A stretch of DNA of 6,638 bases from an uncultured Opitutia bacterium. Lineage in GTDB: Bacteria > Verrucomicrobiota > Verrucomicrobiia > Opitutales > UBA953. Below, piece after piece: positions 5,936-6,638 of the stretch. The notes under the pieces are model-generated. The model did no database searches, was not told the DNA's origin, and was given only the letters and a program-made list of their open reading frames with translations. Position 1 is the stretch's first letter. Each line of letters starts with the position of its first letter. The position numbers and the translations under genes were made by a program. The stretch lies in the NCBI GenBank assembly GCA_903957465.1, contig CAJBPJ010000095.1, positions 1 to 6,638 of the forward strand, read 5' to 3'.

Positions 5936-6250
5936 ATGAAGGCCACGATTCTTACCTCCGGTCGCCAGTTCACTGTTAAACAAGGCGACATCTTAACCAT
6001 CAACCAACTCCCTGAATCCAAGGAGGGGGATACAATCACTTTTGATAAAGTGGTTTTCCTCGGCGAAGGCGCAGCTGCCAAAATTGGCACCCCTCTCGTT
6101 GCTGGCGCTAAAGTCACCGCGAAGCTTTTAGAAAATAAGCGCGGCGACAAAATCCGCATTTTCAAACACCGCCGTCGTAAAGGCTACTATCGCCGTCGCG
6201 GACATCGCCAGGAACTTTCAGTCGTTAAGATTGAATCCATCCAAGGCTAA
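5936..6250 (+). CDS. rplU: 50S ribosomal protein L21
   Basis: L21 binds 23S rRNA in the large ribosomal subunit. The 104-residue product is of normal length (about 100-105) and matches the family throughout: KATILTSGRQFTVKQGD at the N-terminus, EGDTITFDKVVFLG, the IGTPLVAGAKVTAKLLE block (50-66), and the very basic KHRRRKGYYRRRGHRQ stretch (77-92) that contacts rRNA, closing with VKIESIQG. ATG 5936 is chosen because family members begin just here (MKAT, then SGRQF); the open frame upstream to 5819 would add 39 unrelated residues from the leader region. No Shine-Dalgarno is present; the start sits in ACTGCCATG, the same nine bases as at rpmA. It is the first gene of an rplU-rpmA operon. Confidence 0.98.
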   Translation: MKATILTSGRQFTVKQGDILTINQLPESKEGDTITFDKVVFLGEGAAAKIGTPLVAGAKVTAKLLENKRGDKIRIFKHRRRKGYYRRRGHRQELSVVKIESIQG

Positions 6251-6284
6251 TTACTTTTCACCCTTAACCCCTCCCTGAACTGCC

Positions 6285-6533
6285 ATGGCAACAAAGAAAG
6301 GCGGCGGAACGTCCTCCAACGGCCGCGACTCCAACTCCAAGCGACTCGGCGTTAAGCTCTACGGCGGCCAATTCGCCACCGCTGGCTCAATCCTTCTCCG
6401 TCAACGCGGCACACGCATGCGTGCAGGTCGTAATGTTGGCATGGGTCGCGACCACACCCTCTTTGCTCTTTCCGAGGGCATCGTGAAGTGGGATCGTGAG
6501 CACCGCAGCGTGCAGATTGTCCCTAAAGCCTAA
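6285..6533 (+). CDS. rpmA: 50S ribosomal protein L27
   Basis: L27 is a small basic protein of the large subunit whose N-terminal tail reaches the peptidyl-transferase centre. The product (82 aa, normal length) contains KKGGGTSSNGRDSNSKRLGVK at the N-terminus, with Thr where His is usual at position 3, and then YGGQFATAGSILLRQRG, GRNVGMGRDHTLFAL and EGIVKW. There is no N-terminal extension of the cleaved Firmicutes type. It lies 34 nt after rplU, a conserved pairing. The obgE gene that often follows is absent: a terminator begins 7 nt after the stop. The start lacks a Shine-Dalgarno and is preceded by pyrimidine-rich sequence. Confidence 0.98.
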   Translation: MATKKGGGTSSNGRDSNSKRLGVKLYGGQFATAGSILLRQRGTRMRAGRNVGMGRDHTLFALSEGIVKWDREHRSVQIVPKA

Positions 6534-6540
6534 TCGGCCT

Positions 6541-6590
6541 TAGCCCTCAAAGAAAAACCCCGTCAATCGACGGGGTTTTTCTTTGGGCTA
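6541..6590. terminator. Strong intrinsic terminator of the rplU-rpmA operon, probably bidirectional
   Basis: The core stem pairs CCCCGTC (6558-6564) with GACGGGG (6569-6575) around an AATC loop, and is followed by TTTTTCTTT (6576-6584). The stem extends through the A/T tracts and then TAGCCC (6541-6546) with GGGCTA (6585-6590), leaving only a two-base TC bulge (6547-6548). The A-run on the left arm gives a T-run on the other strand, so it can also terminate a gene arriving from the right. Confidence 0.93.
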
Positions 6591-6605
6591 AATAATCCAG
6601 ACAAC

Positions 6606-6638
6606 TTATTCGAAGTCGTAGATAACGACCTTCGTCCA
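6606..6638 (-). CDS. Possible C-terminal end of a convergent gene (partial)
   Basis: Reading leftwards from the window edge, one - strand frame encodes WTKVVIYDFE followed by TAA at 6608-6606, 15 nt before the symmetrical terminator. The convergent position and sensible residue mix favour a real gene end, but only ten codons are visible and the other two - strand frames are also open over this stretch. No function can be assigned. Confidence 0.35.
   Translation of the reverse strand, partial: WTKVVIYDFE

Noticed and set aside
5276..5983. Long form of the hexapeptide protein starting at 5983
   Set aside because: It would overlap the first 48 bases of rplU and the extra residues are the antisense of the rplU leader; ATG 5839 is a better start.
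1..6638. Search for a defence, mobile or secretion system, CRISPR array or tRNA
   Set aside because: All long frames are accounted for by housekeeping or regulatory families, and no repeat array, transposase, integrase or cloverleaf was seen.

Overview
The window looks like ordinary chromosomal housekeeping sequence from a Gram-negative bacterium, most probably of the Verrucomicrobiota (Opitutales-like). This placement is inference from protein flavour: a DUF1080-type lipoprotein, an Opitutae-like gamma-carbonic-anhydrase protein with a characteristic N-terminal extension, and start codons that nearly all lack a Shine-Dalgarno sequence. No mobile element, CRISPR array, tRNA, rRNA or phage gene was seen, and I found no convincing undescribed multi-gene system. 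The most interesting material is non-coding.

Layout. Bases 1-2112 (+ strand) hold the 3' part of a bifunctional NAD(P)HX repair enzyme gene (nnr) followed 21 nt later by dprA. An AT-rich 135-nt intergenic region (2113-2247) carries a pair of spaced direct repeats, a perfect 14-bp palindrome midway between them, and a sigma-54-like -24/-12 element directly in front of the next gene. That gene (2248-3723) is a complete NtrC-type response regulator, which activates sigma-54 promoters, so autoregulation is a plausible hypothesis. A DUF1080 lipoprotein gene follows (3754-4401).

On the - strand, a gamma-carbonic-anhydrase-like hexapeptide protein (5839-5276) overlaps by one base (TGATG) with a conserved protein of unknown function (5276-4404), forming a two-gene operon that ends tail-to-tail, 2 nt from the lipoprotein gene. 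Divergently, rplU and rpmA (ribosomal proteins L21 and L27) form a + strand operon closed by a strong hairpin terminator. The rplU upstream region contains an 11-bp inverted repeat enclosing two mutually exclusive inner helices, and may be a ribosomal-protein leader. The last 33 bases may be the 3' end of a further - strand gene.

Functionally the genes are a mixture: metabolite repair (nnr), DNA uptake and recombination (dprA), signal-dependent transcription (response regulator), an envelope carbohydrate-related lipoprotein, a likely metal-dependent hexapeptide protein, and ribosome components. Apart from the three short operons, nothing in the sequence shows that they act together.
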